A stretch of DNA of 45,178 nt from Bryobacterales bacterium (GTDB lineage: Bacteria > Acidobacteriota > Terriglobia > Bryobacterales > Bryobacteraceae), in NCBI GenBank assembly GCA_016789755.1, contig JAEUQG010000470.1, forward strand, positions 1 to 45,178, in the 5' to 3' direction. Of this stretch, positions 1-8,068 are shown piece by piece (within the stretch, counting starts at the first letter, position 1; each line of letters begins with the position of its first letter). A program made the translations under genes and the position numbers. The notes under the pieces were generated by a model. That model searched no databases. It worked only from the letters and a program-made list of their open reading frames with translations, and was not told where the DNA came from.

Positions 1-1395
1 GTTTCGCTGTCAACGACCTCGGCGCAGACATTCGAGTTTTCGATCGGCGGCGGCGCAGTGCAGCAGGTGGTGGTGAGCGGCTTGACGGCAGGCACGGCGA
101 CAGCGGCGGTGTCGGCGATCAACGCGGGCATCAACGCCAACTCGACGCTGCAGGCGGCTGGGATCGTGGCGACGGTGAGCGGCGGCGTGATTGTCATCTC
201 ATCGAACAACGGATCGGCATTCCGGCTGAACGCGCTCGCTCCGGGGCAGGACAACTTCGGCTTCGGCACGAATGCGACAACGGGCACCGGCACGACATAC
301 TCGGCCAACTACGCCGATGCGATCTACGGCACGCTGGACGGGACTTACGCGATCACGGCGAGCACAAATGACGTGGTTTCGTTCTCGATCGACGGCGGCA
401 CGGCGACGAATATCACCTTGACGGCGGGTGCGACGCAGACGGCGACTTCGATTGCGGCGGATCTGAACGGCAACGCGACCTTTGCGGCGGCGGCGACGGC
501 GGCGGTGGTGAACGGGCAACTAGTGGTCACGGCCGACAATGCGAATACCAAAATCGAGCTGCTCGATGTGGACGATAGCGCGCTGGCGACGTTGGGCTTC
601 AGCGTCGGGCAGAGCAACTACGCCGAGAAGTTCACGGTCAATTCGGGTGGCGCCTATGCCACCGAGTTGGGCACCAATGACGACGTGTTCAGCTTCAGCC
701 AGCTTCGCAACGGCGGGCAGGACCAGACGATCACGTTGACGGCGGTGGATGCGCAGGGCGCCGAGCACTCTCTTGCCGTGACGCTCCGCAACGACGCGAC
801 GGCGCGCAACGCGCGTTCCATCGATGAAGCGATCAAGTCGATCAACGAACAGCTACAGCAATCGGCCGATTCGACCTTGAAGCAACTGGTGGCGGTGAAG
901 GAACAGAACGCCACTGGAAATGAAGAAGGCGTGCGCTTCCTGAGCACGTTGAGCAACTTCCGCGTGTCGGTGGGCGTGAGCTCCGGATCGACCGCGGCGA
1001 GCGAAGTGGGCATCTACGACGGCACCAGCGGTACTTCGGTGCTCGGGCAAGGCGCCATCACGGCAGCTTCCCAGACCACGGGCGGCAGCCAGGTGGACAT
1101 CACTTCGATTGACGGAGCGACGGCGGCGGTGACGGCGCTGGCCGACGCAGTATCGAAACTCGGCGACGCACAAGCAGTGGTCGGCCGCGGACAGAACCAG
1201 TTCAACTACGCGGTGAACTTGGCGCAGTCGCAGTTGACCAACATCGCATCGGCGGAATCCCGCATCCGCGACGCCGATCTGGCGGCGGAAGCGGCCAACC
1301 TGACCAAGGCACAGATCGTTCTCCAGGCCGGCATCGCCGCCCTGGCGCAAGCCAACTCCGCGCCGCAGGCTGTCCTTGCTCTCCTCAGAGGGTAA
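1..1395 (+). CDS. Flagellin, C-terminal part (5' truncated by window edge)
   Basis: The reading frame is open from base 1 and ends at TAA 1393-1395, so the true start lies upstream of the window; the first in-frame GTG (58) is not a plausible start. The visible 464 residues align without any gap to residues 456-919 of the next flagellin (constant offset of 3047 bases, checked at the start, the middle and the stop). The C-terminal roughly 60 residues carry the conserved flagellin D0/D1 helix (SRIRDADLAAEAANLTKAQI, then QANSAPQAVLALL), which builds the filament core together with the N-terminal helix. Upstream are two flagellin-IN-like Ala/Thr-rich repeats that would form surface-exposed domains. 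It is one of two tandem paralogous filament subunits. The family assignment is secure; the size and start of the full gene are unknown. Confidence 0.95.
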   Translation, partial: VSLSTTSAQTFEFSIGGGAVQQVVVSGLTAGTATAAVSAINAGINANSTLQAAGIVATVSGGVIVISSNNGSAFRLNALAPGQDNFGFGTNATTGTGTTYSANYADAIYGTLDGTYAITASTNDVVSFSIDGGTATNITLTAGATQTATSIAADLNGNATFAAAATAAVVNGQLVVTADNANTKIELLDVDDSALATLGFSVGQSNYAEKFTVNSGGAYATELGTNDDVFSFSQLRNGGQDQTITLTAVDAQGAEHSLAVTLRNDATARNARSIDEAIKSINEQLQQSADSTLKQLVAVKEQNATGNEEGVRFLSTLSNFRVSVGVSSGSTAASEVGIYDGTSGTSVLGQGAITAASQTTGGSQVDITSIDGATAAVTALADAVSKLGDAQAVVGRGQNQFNYAVNLAQSQLTNIASAESRIRDADLAAEAANLTKAQIVLQAGIAALAQANSAPQAVLALLRG

Positions 1396-1435
1396 GCCTG
1401 GCGCATAACGAATAACCCCTGACCGCAGGCCAACC

Positions 1436-1470
1436 GGCCCGCCAAGGTTCTCTTTGAGCCTTGGCGGGCC
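1436..1470 (+). terminator. Hairpin terminator after first flagellin
   Basis: A perfect 12-bp inverted repeat (GGCCCGCCAAGG at 1436-1447, CCTTGGCGGGCC at 1459-1470) has an 11-base loop and lies 40 bases after the flagellin stop. Only a short T-rich stretch follows (CCTATTT), so it is a strong hairpin with a weak U-tract. It would separate the two flagellin genes into independent transcripts. Confidence 0.75.
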
Positions 1471-1559
1471 GCTCCTATTTAAAGGAAAGGATAGAAACCT
1501 CTACCCCCACCCGAGCGGCGATTTTATGCCACCAGGGTGTATCCATTCTTGCCACCTGG

Positions 1560-1585
1560 TAATGGCGGCAATACTCCTCCGATAT
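1560..1585 (+). promoter_or_regulatory. Candidate sigma-28 promoter of second flagellin
   Basis: TCCGATAT (1578-1585) resembles the flagellar sigma-28 -10 element (GCCGATAA/T). A TAAT at 1560-1563 lies at roughly the right distance for the -35 element, but that element matches poorly. A start near 1592 would give a leader of about 90 bases that includes the hairpin at 1635-1653. This is inferred by analogy with the better fliD site; no other promoter was recognised between 1471 and 1682. Confidence 0.4.
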
Positions 1586-1634
1586 GCCATAGCAGAGAGC
1601 GGCGCCTCAATCGGGCCGCACTGAGAAGTGAATC

Positions 1635-1676
1635 CGGGAAAAGGACTTTCCCGCATGGTGTAGCGTTTGCCAGGAG
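1635..1676 (+). promoter_or_regulatory. Flagellin mRNA leader: AGGA-loop hairpin plus AGGAG ribosome site
   Basis: A perfect 7-bp stem (CGGGAAA 1635-1641, TTTCCCG 1647-1653) presents the five-base loop AGGAC. A second AGGAG at 1672-1676 is the ribosome binding site, six bases before the ATG at 1683. GGA shown in a hairpin loop together with a second GGA in the ribosome site is the arrangement that the translational repressor CsrA recognises, and flagellin (hag) of Bacillus subtilis is a known CsrA target. The hairpin is seen directly; CsrA control is inference. Confidence 0.5.
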
Positions 1677-1682
1677 TGAAAC

Positions 1683-4442
1683 ATGGGTTTTCAGATCAAT
1701 ACCAACATCCCGGCTCTGATTGCGCAGGACAACCTGCGGCAGAGTTCGAACTTTCAACAAAAAACGATTGAGCGCGTGACCTCGGGTTTGCGCATCACGG
1801 CCAGCGGCGACGATGCGGCTGGGTTGGCGATTGCCAACGGGTTCCGGTCGGACATTTCGGTGTTGACCCAGGGCATCCGCAACGCCAACGACGGCATCAG
1901 CACGCTGCAAATTATCGATGGCGGCATCAACAACATATCGAAACTGCTCGACCGGGCGCGGACCCTGGCGACGCAATCGGCGTCGGGGACATTTACCGGG
2001 TCGCGCGCCGTGCTGAACGGAGAGTTTCAAAGCGTGTTGTCGGAGATCAACCGGCAGGCGCAGTCGATCGGCCTCGACCGCGGCGGGCAGTTTGCCAAGG
2101 CGCTGAGCGTGTTTATCGGCGGCGGCAAGGCGAATGCCGGAATTACGGAAATCTCCAACGGATCGGTGGGCGTGGATTTGAGTTCGTCGACGGTGGATTC
2201 GCAAAGCCTGGGCCTGAGCGGCGTGCAGGCGGCGAGCGCCACGGGGACGGATCTGTCCACCAGTTCCGCGGCGACCAGCGTGCAGTCGATCGTCAACGAC
2301 ACGACGAATACGAATTCGCTTGCCGTGAGCGGATTTACCGATTTCTTCTTCCGCGGGGCAGGCTTTTCCGACGACGACCGCATCAAGGTGTCGGCGAATC
2401 TGTCGGGGGTGACGAACACTTCGACGCTGGTGGAGGCGATCAACGCGGCCATTGAAGCGGCGGGGAACGGCACCTCGGCGGCGGCGACGGCGTTCAAGAA
2501 TGCCAACGTGCGGGCCGTGGTGGTGACCGATACGCAGGCCGACGGCACGGTGAAAGAGCGGCTGGGCTTTGCTTCGAGCACCGGGGCGTTCCAGGTGCAG
2601 GCAGGCGACCGGCTGAGCAACGCGCTGCTGGGGAATTACCAGAGCGGGGCCTCGGGGAAGGCGTTGAACACGGCATTTGTGGGGCGCGGCGCGGTGACGG
2701 GGACTTCGACGGGGTCGGGGTCGGCTAATGTGATTGTCCGGGTGCAGGGCGCAAGCCTGGCGAGTCCGGTGGACATCACGTTGGGTATCACGCAGGGCAC
2801 GACGACAGCGGCGCAGTTGGCGGCGGCCTTGAAGCTGGCCGTGGACGGCAATTCCGATTTGAATGCGGCGGGGATTACGCTGGACACTCCGGTATCGGGC
2901 GAGACGCTGGTGTTCCGTGGCACGCATGGGGAACGTTTTGAAGTGCTGGCGGCGGGCGATAACGACAATCTTCTGGGGCTGGGGACGTTCCGGCTGGCGA
3001 GCGACACGGCGACGGCGTTTGAGTACACGTCGGTGACGGGTGGCGCGGTTTCGCTGTCAACGACCTCGGCGCAGACATTCGAGTTTTCGATCGGCGGCGG
3101 CGCAGTGCAGCAGGTGGTGGTGAGCGGCTTGACGGCAGGCACGGCGACAGCGGCGGTGTCGGCGATCAACGCGGGCATTAACGCCAACTCGACGCTGCAG
3201 GCGGCTGGGATTGTGGCCACGGTGAGCGCGGGTGCGATCAATATCGCGTCGAACAATGGATCGGCCTTCCGGCTGAACGCGCTGGTTCCGGGTCAGGACA
3301 ACTTCGGTTTCGGAACCAGCTTTACCACCGGGGCCGGCAGCACCTATCAAGCCCACTACGCCGATGCGATCTACGGCACGCTGGACGGGACTTACGCGAT
3401 CACGGCGAGCACGAACGATGTGGTGTCGTTCTCCGTTAACGGGGGCACGGCCACCAATATCACCTTGACTGCGGGCGCTACGCAGACGGCGACTTCGATC
3501 GCGGCGGATCTGAACGGCAATGCGACTTTCGCGGCGGCGGCGACGGCGGCGGTGGTAAACGGGCAACTGGTGATTACGGCGGATTCGGCGAACTCGAAAA
3601 TCGAGTTGCTCGATGTGGACGACAGCGCGCTGGCGACGCTGGGCTTCGTTGCCGGGCAGAGCAACTACGCCGACAAGGCTACGGTGAATACCGGCGGGGC
3701 TTATGCCAGCGAACTAGGCACGAACAAAGACGTGTTCAGTTTCACCACGATCCGCGACGGCGCCCAGGATCAGACGGTGACCATCACGGCGGTGGATACG
3801 CAGGGGCTGGAGCATACGCTTGCGGTGACGCTACGCAACGACGCGACTTCGCGTAATGCAAGGACCGTGGACGAAGCCATCAAGACCATCAACGAGCAGT
3901 TGCAGCTATCGGCTGATTCGACGCTGAAGCAATTGGTGGCAGTGAAGGAGCAGGATACGGACGGCAATGAGGAAGGCATCCGGTTCCTCAGCACGCTGAA
4001 AGACTTCCGCGTATCGGTGGGTGTTAGTTCGGGCTCGACGGCGGCGGGCGAGGTGGGGATCTACGACGGCACCAGCGGCACGTCGGTGCTGGGACAGGGG
4101 GCGATCACCAAGGCGACGCAACTCGACGGCGGCTCGCAGTTGGATATTTCCACCACCGATGGAGCGACAGCGGCTGTGACGGCGCTGGCCGTGGCAGTGC
4201 GCATCCTTGGCGACGCACAGGCCGTGGTCGGACGCGGTCAGAACCAGTTCAACTACGCGGTGAACCTGGCGCAGTCGCAGTTGACCAATATCGCGGCAGC
4301 CGAATCGCGCATCCGCGACGCAGACTTGGCGCAAGAGGCGGCCAACCTCACCAAAGCGCAAATCGTATTGCAGGCCGGCATTGCGGCACTGGGTCAGGCA
4401 AACTCGGCGCCGCAGGCAGTGCTGTCCCTGCTGCAGGGATAG
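1683..4442 (+). CDS. Flagellin, very large (919 aa)
   Basis: Filament subunit exported by the flagellar type III system. The N-terminal D0/D1 helices (residues 1-135: MGFQINTNIPAL, then TSGLRI and DDAAGLAIAN) and the C-terminal helices (about 855-919) are canonical. Ordinary flagellins are about 270-500 residues; the excess here is a central region of roughly 700 residues. It contains at least three related flagellin-IN-like modules, at about 350-445 (ending LLGLGTF), 455-545 (ending NFGFGT) and 560-660 (ending LATLGF), probably forming a thick filament surface. The region is rich in Ala, Thr, Ser and Gly, suitable for O-glycosylation, and a GT41 enzyme lies 1.3 kb downstream on the other strand. 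The ATG at 1683 is fixed by AGGAG at 1672-1676. Paralogue of the preceding gene, with stretches of near-identical DNA. Confidence 0.97.
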   Translation: MGFQINTNIPALIAQDNLRQSSNFQQKTIERVTSGLRITASGDDAAGLAIANGFRSDISVLTQGIRNANDGISTLQIIDGGINNISKLLDRARTLATQSASGTFTGSRAVLNGEFQSVLSEINRQAQSIGLDRGGQFAKALSVFIGGGKANAGITEISNGSVGVDLSSSTVDSQSLGLSGVQAASATGTDLSTSSAATSVQSIVNDTTNTNSLAVSGFTDFFFRGAGFSDDDRIKVSANLSGVTNTSTLVEAINAAIEAAGNGTSAAATAFKNANVRAVVVTDTQADGTVKERLGFASSTGAFQVQAGDRLSNALLGNYQSGASGKALNTAFVGRGAVTGTSTGSGSANVIVRVQGASLASPVDITLGITQGTTTAAQLAAALKLAVDGNSDLNAAGITLDTPVSGETLVFRGTHGERFEVLAAGDNDNLLGLGTFRLASDTATAFEYTSVTGGAVSLSTTSAQTFEFSIGGGAVQQVVVSGLTAGTATAAVSAINAGINANSTLQAAGIVATVSAGAINIASNNGSAFRLNALVPGQDNFGFGTSFTTGAGSTYQAHYADAIYGTLDGTYAITASTNDVVSFSVNGGTATNITLTAGATQTATSIAADLNGNATFAAAATAAVVNGQLVITADSANSKIELLDVDDSALATLGFVAGQSNYADKATVNTGGAYASELGTNKDVFSFTTIRDGAQDQTVTITAVDTQGLEHTLAVTLRNDATSRNARTVDEAIKTINEQLQLSADSTLKQLVAVKEQDTDGNEEGIRFLSTLKDFRVSVGVSSGSTAAGEVGIYDGTSGTSVLGQGAITKATQLDGGSQLDISTTDGATAAVTALAVAVRILGDAQAVVGRGQNQFNYAVNLAQSQLTNIAAAESRIRDADLAQEAANLTKAQIVLQAGIAALGQANSAPQAVLSLLQG

Positions 4443-4470
4443 GAGTTGGTTGAAAGCTGGCAAGCGCGGA

Positions 4471-4506
4471 AGAGCCCGCCTGGGTCTTAGACCAGGGCGG
4501 GCTCTT
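4471..4506. terminator. Hairpin terminator shared by flagellin and convergent methyltransferase gene
   Basis: An inverted repeat, AGAGCCCGCC (4471-4480) with GGCGGGCTCT ending near 4504 and extended through TGG/CCA with a one-base bulge, is followed by TTTCGTTT. It lies 29 bases after the flagellin stop. It also covers the last codons of the minus-strand gene ending at 4487, so it may act in both directions. Confidence 0.7.
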
Positions 4507-5791
4507 TCGTTTGGGAGGAGGGTTTGCCGTAAGGATGGGCGGCGGTGAAGTAGTCGACGAGGTGTCCGTTGTGAGGGATGAGCAGGGATTGATAGACGAT
4601 GCCGGCGCGGGCGGCTTCTTCGACGATGTCGCGGGCGCGCCACTGGGTGGGGACAATGATGACGGCGGCCGGTTCGGTGAGCAGCACGTCGCGGAATTCG
4701 ATGCGCTGGCCGGTGCCGGGAACGTAAGTGCCGGCCTTATCCGGATCGGAATCCACGACTACGGGAAAACGTGCGGCATCGGCCTGGTGAGCATGAAGGA
4801 ATGCGGCGCATTTTCCCGTGCCGCCCCAGAAGGCGACGCGCTGGCCCGAAAGATGCAGGTTCGCCAACTCGAGCATGATCACCTGGCGCGAGGATTCGGC
4901 GAGGAGGGCGAAGCCCTTGGCGTGGCGTGCGTGCACGAGATGTTCGAGGCGGCCCTTGAGCCGCAGGAATGCAAATACCACCTCTCCGCCGTAGCCGTGA
5001 TCGAGGGCGTCGATCGAAGTGAAGCTGCGGGCGAGCATGCGGGAAAAACTTTCCGTGGTGAAGTGCGAATTGTGCTCGTAGTAAAAATCCTCGGTGCGGA
5101 GATGATCGAGCGCGCGGTCGATGCAGGGGACTTCGAGATAGAGCAGCGGCTGGATGCCGGCGAGGGATGCGGCGAAGCTCAGGCCCTGCACGAAACCGAG
5201 CGGGTCGGTGAGATGTTCGAGCACGTGGCGGCTGATGAGCAGATCGGGCTTGAGGCGGGGTAAATCGGACTGTGGATGGAACAGGGCGCGGTGGAATTCG
5301 ACGCTCGGGTGGTGGGGATGGGTGGCGCCGTGCGGGTCGAAACCGAGATAGCGCCCTTCGGGCCGGGCGGCGGCGAGGGCTTCGAGGAAGGTGCCTTCTC
5401 CGTGACCGATCTCCACGACAGTGGGCCTTTCCGGCAACCTGTACAGCATGTCTGTACGTAACTCTTCGAGAAACCGGCTCCAGCGCGCGCCGCGGTTGAA
5501 CATGCGGTTGGGCTGATCGGTGTAGGGGACACGGGTGTAGTCGAAGGCGGCATTGAAAACGTGTCCGCAATCGACGCAGCGTACGAAGCGCAGAGGCAGC
5601 TTTTCCATTGCCTGGGCCGCGGCGGCATCGCGCGGCCAGCCGAGGGTGGCAAGCGGCTGGTGTCCTCCGTCGTAGAAGAGCACGGCGATGTGGTAGCCGC
5701 AGGCCGGGCAAGTGGTGACGCTGATGTCGTCAGCGGCGGGGGCATTAGCGGGCAGAGCGGATCCAGTTGTGCCAAACCATTCTGAGAGCAT
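4487..5791 (-). CDS. SAM-dependent methyltransferase with N-terminal zinc site, TylC3-like architecture
   Basis: 434 residues. An N-terminal zinc-binding segment has cysteine pairs C28-x2-C31 and C72-x2-C75 (then GHVFN). It is followed by a class I methyltransferase fold with SAM motif I at about 125-135 (VVEIGHGEGTF) and the post-motif SRHVLEHL. A C-terminal domain at about 318-400 starts with VAFWGGTGKCAAF and includes the IIVPTQWRARDI region typical of the Methyltransf_14 type. The order zinc site, methyltransferase, Methyltransf_14 is that of sugar C-methyltransferases such as TylC3, so a nucleotide sugar or glycan is the likely substrate (inference). The ATG at 5791 has AGGAG eight bases upstream, and the gene overlaps the end of the GT41 gene by 47 bases, so the two are probably translationally coupled and act together, plausibly on flagellin glycan. 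Confidence 0.88.
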   Translation of the reverse strand: MLSEWFGTTGSALPANAPAADDISVTTCPACGYHIAVLFYDGGHQPLATLGWPRDAAAAQAMEKLPLRFVRCVDCGHVFNAAFDYTRVPYTDQPNRMFNRGARWSRFLEELRTDMLYRLPERPTVVEIGHGEGTFLEALAAARPEGRYLGFDPHGATHPHHPSVEFHRALFHPQSDLPRLKPDLLISRHVLEHLTDPLGFVQGLSFAASLAGIQPLLYLEVPCIDRALDHLRTEDFYYEHNSHFTTESFSRMLARSFTSIDALDHGYGGEVVFAFLRLKGRLEHLVHARHAKGFALLAESSRQVIMLELANLHLSGQRVAFWGGTGKCAAFLHAHQADAARFPVVVDSDPDKAGTYVPGTGQRIEFRDVLLTEPAAVIIVPTQWRARDIVEEAARAGIVYQSLLIPHNGHLVDYFTAAHPYGKPSSQTKEPALV

Positions 5792-7868
5792 GTTCCCATC
5801 TCCTGGTGAATTGGGCGGTGTCGCCGAGTGTGGATTGCCGCACGGTGTGGCGCAACGTGGCGCGGATATCGGCCAGGCGTGCCGGATCGGCGGCGAGTGC
5901 GGCGGCGCGCGCCAGGTAGTCTTGCGGGGAATGGGTCACCCAGGCGGGGAATCCGGCATTGGTTAGGATTGTTGCGCCTACGCGGCTGACGAACCGGTCG
6001 CCGGCCTGGGTGATGACGGGAACTCCCATCCACAAGGCTTCGCAGGTGGTGGTTCCTCCGTTGTAGGGGGAAGTGTCGAGCGCGATATCGATGTTGGCGT
6101 AATGGGCCAGCAACTCCCGATGCGGAGAAGAGCCGACGAGATCGACCCGGTGCCGGTGGATGCCTTCACGGGCGAACGCTTCCCAATAGAGTTGGCGCGA
6201 ATGCCCGTCGTCGAGGACGGAATTCTTGAGGATGAGACGCGAGCGGGGAACGCGGCGCAGCAGTTCGGCCCACAGTTTGACCGCTTCCGGGGTGACCTTG
6301 GAAAGCGTGTTGAAACAGCCGAAGGTGATGTGGCCGCGCGGCGCGGCCGGGAGCGGCGAAACCTCGGGCGCGTAGTCCGGCCCTTGATAGGCGAGGTAGC
6401 AGCCATCGAGACGCAGCGGCTGTTCGACGAAGGGCGCCTCTTCGGCGGGCGGAGCGACAATGGAATCCACCATCAGGTAGTCAATGGCGGCGAGGCCGGT
6501 GGTGTTGAAGTAGCCGAGCCAACTGATGGCGACCGGGGCGGGCTTGCGGGCGAGGGCGAGCAGGCGGTTGCCGGCGGTGTGTCCGGAAAGATCGACGGCG
6601 ATGTCGATTTCATCGCGCTCCATTTGTTCGGCCAGTTCGAGATCGGTGAGGCCGGAGGCGTCGCACCAGCCTTCGGCGTTGTTGCGCAGCCGCTGGGTCC
6701 AGGCGTCGGCCTTGCCGCCGCTCGAGTAGCAAAGGATCTCGTAACGCTCTTCGTCGTGCTGCTCGATGAGGGGGAGTGTGAAGAACGTGACCGGATGCTG
6801 GCGGAAATCGGCGGAGAGTAGCCCGATGCGGAGGCGGCGTTCGGCATCGCGCACATTCGAGTAACGGCGCGGCGTGGGCGGAGGGGCATAGCGTGAGGCC
6901 CATTCGCGGTGCGCCTGGCAGAGGTCGTCGGGCGACAGCGCGGGGTCGTAGTGCAGGGAAAAGAGCCCGGCTCCGTAGGCCGCGGCGTTTTCGGGGGCGA
7001 GATGCATCGCCTGGCGGAAAGAGTCGAGGGCTTCGGAAAGACGGCCCTGCATCTGCTGCGCAATGCCGCGGTTGACATGAAATTCGGCGCGTCCGGGCTC
7101 GAGCGCAATGGCTTGGCCGTAGGCGGCGAGCGATTCGTCGATGCGCGTGAGGGCGCGCAGCGCGTTGCCTTTGTTGCTGTAAAGCACGCTCATCGCCGGG
7201 GCGAGTTTGATGGCGGCATCGAAACAGGCGACGGCGTCGGCGTGGCGGTTCAGCGCCATGTAAACATTGCCCAGGTTGAGGATGACGGGGACGGAGGAGG
7301 GTTCCTGGCGGTGGGCCTGCTCGAGATGTGCCGCGGCTTCCTCCGGACGGCCCGCGTTACGGTACTGATTGGCGAGATTGTTGCGCGCCTGAATGTGAGC
7401 GGGCATGAGGCGGAGCGCAGCCTCGAAACAGGCCGTGGCTTCGCGATTGCGCTGCTGGCGCTCGAACGTGTTGCCCCAGTTGTAGTAGGCGTCGGTGTGA
7501 TTGGGATCGAGCGTGAGGGCGGCGCGGTAGCATTCCCCCGAGGCTTCCCAATCCCCTTTGTACTGCAGAATATTGCCGTACAGGACCCAGTAGACAGGCT
7601 TGCGATGCTCGATGGCGAGAGCCTGGCGGAGCATCTCCGCGGCCAGATCGAGATCGCGCGACTGGGCGGCGATGGAACCGAGCAGATAGAGCGAGTCGCT
7701 GTGGCGGGGTTCGCGTTCGAGGATGGCGATCAATAATTGGCGGGCCTCTTCGTAAAGCCCGGCCTGATAATGTTTGACGCTGGTAAGAAAAGCCCGCGAT
7801 AACCATTCGGGCAAAGCGCCGGAGGGGGGAACGGCCTCGGGCTGGGAGAGAAGAGGTGGCGGCGGCAT
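5745..7868 (-). CDS. TPR-repeat O-linked N-acetylglucosamine transferase-like protein (GT41)
   Basis: 707 residues. The N-terminal half (about 20-310) is a row of TPR repeats (for example NHTDAYYNWGNTFERQQRN). The C-terminal half (about 345-700) is a GT41/SPINDLY-type transferase: LRIGLLSADFRQHPV (H358 corresponds to the conserved His after the SxDF motif), DLSGHTAGNRLL, ISWLGYFNTTGL, HITFGCFNTLSKV, LILKNSVLDD and the donor-site motif SPYNGGTTTCEALWMGVPVI. The family attaches sugars to Ser/Thr of proteins in the cytoplasm. TPR-GT41 enzymes beside flagellin genes glycosylate flagellin in several bacteria, so flagellin is the likely acceptor here (inference from position). First gene of a two-gene minus-strand operon with the methyltransferase. 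The start ATG at 7868 has only a weak ribosome site; no signal peptide is seen. Confidence 0.93.
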   Translation of the reverse strand: MPPPPLLSQPEAVPPSGALPEWLSRAFLTSVKHYQAGLYEEARQLLIAILEREPRHSDSLYLLGSIAAQSRDLDLAAEMLRQALAIEHRKPVYWVLYGNILQYKGDWEASGECYRAALTLDPNHTDAYYNWGNTFERQQRNREATACFEAALRLMPAHIQARNNLANQYRNAGRPEEAAAHLEQAHRQEPSSVPVILNLGNVYMALNRHADAVACFDAAIKLAPAMSVLYSNKGNALRALTRIDESLAAYGQAIALEPGRAEFHVNRGIAQQMQGRLSEALDSFRQAMHLAPENAAAYGAGLFSLHYDPALSPDDLCQAHREWASRYAPPPTPRRYSNVRDAERRLRIGLLSADFRQHPVTFFTLPLIEQHDEERYEILCYSSGGKADAWTQRLRNNAEGWCDASGLTDLELAEQMERDEIDIAVDLSGHTAGNRLLALARKPAPVAISWLGYFNTTGLAAIDYLMVDSIVAPPAEEAPFVEQPLRLDGCYLAYQGPDYAPEVSPLPAAPRGHITFGCFNTLSKVTPEAVKLWAELLRRVPRSRLILKNSVLDDGHSRQLYWEAFAREGIHRHRVDLVGSSPHRELLAHYANIDIALDTSPYNGGTTTCEALWMGVPVITQAGDRFVSRVGATILTNAGFPAWVTHSPQDYLARAAALAADPARLADIRATLRHTVRQSTLGDTAQFTRRWEHALRMVWHNWIRSAR

Positions 7869-8068
7869 GAAGCCTCAGGCGGGAAGATCGGCGGCGGGTG
7901 GAGGGGGCTGTAGTTAAAACATATGTATTACAACGGTTTACCGGCGGAAATCGATTCCGTCGGCACTAAAGCCGGAAGGGCGGTCCGGACGATCAAGGGG
8001 GGAGCACGCGGTGCGGAAATCGGCGCTATTCTAGGAGCAGTCCTCCCCGGCGTGCTGGAGAAATGTGT

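Noticed and set aside
1524..2927. 467-residue minus-strand frame through the flagellin gene
   Set aside because: Arg/His-rich translation with no domain, lying opposite a secure flagellin; a product of GC-rich codon bias.
4511..5263. 250-residue plus-strand frame opposite the methyltransferase
   Set aside because: Low-complexity Gly/Glu/Val sequence without a motif; the methyltransferase on the other strand has zinc and SAM motifs and a strong ribosome site.
7869..8068. Sigma-28 sites for the GT41 operon (GCCGATTT and GCCGATCT on the minus strand)
   Set aside because: -10-like words exist but no acceptable -35 at the right distance; likely chance in GC-rich DNA.
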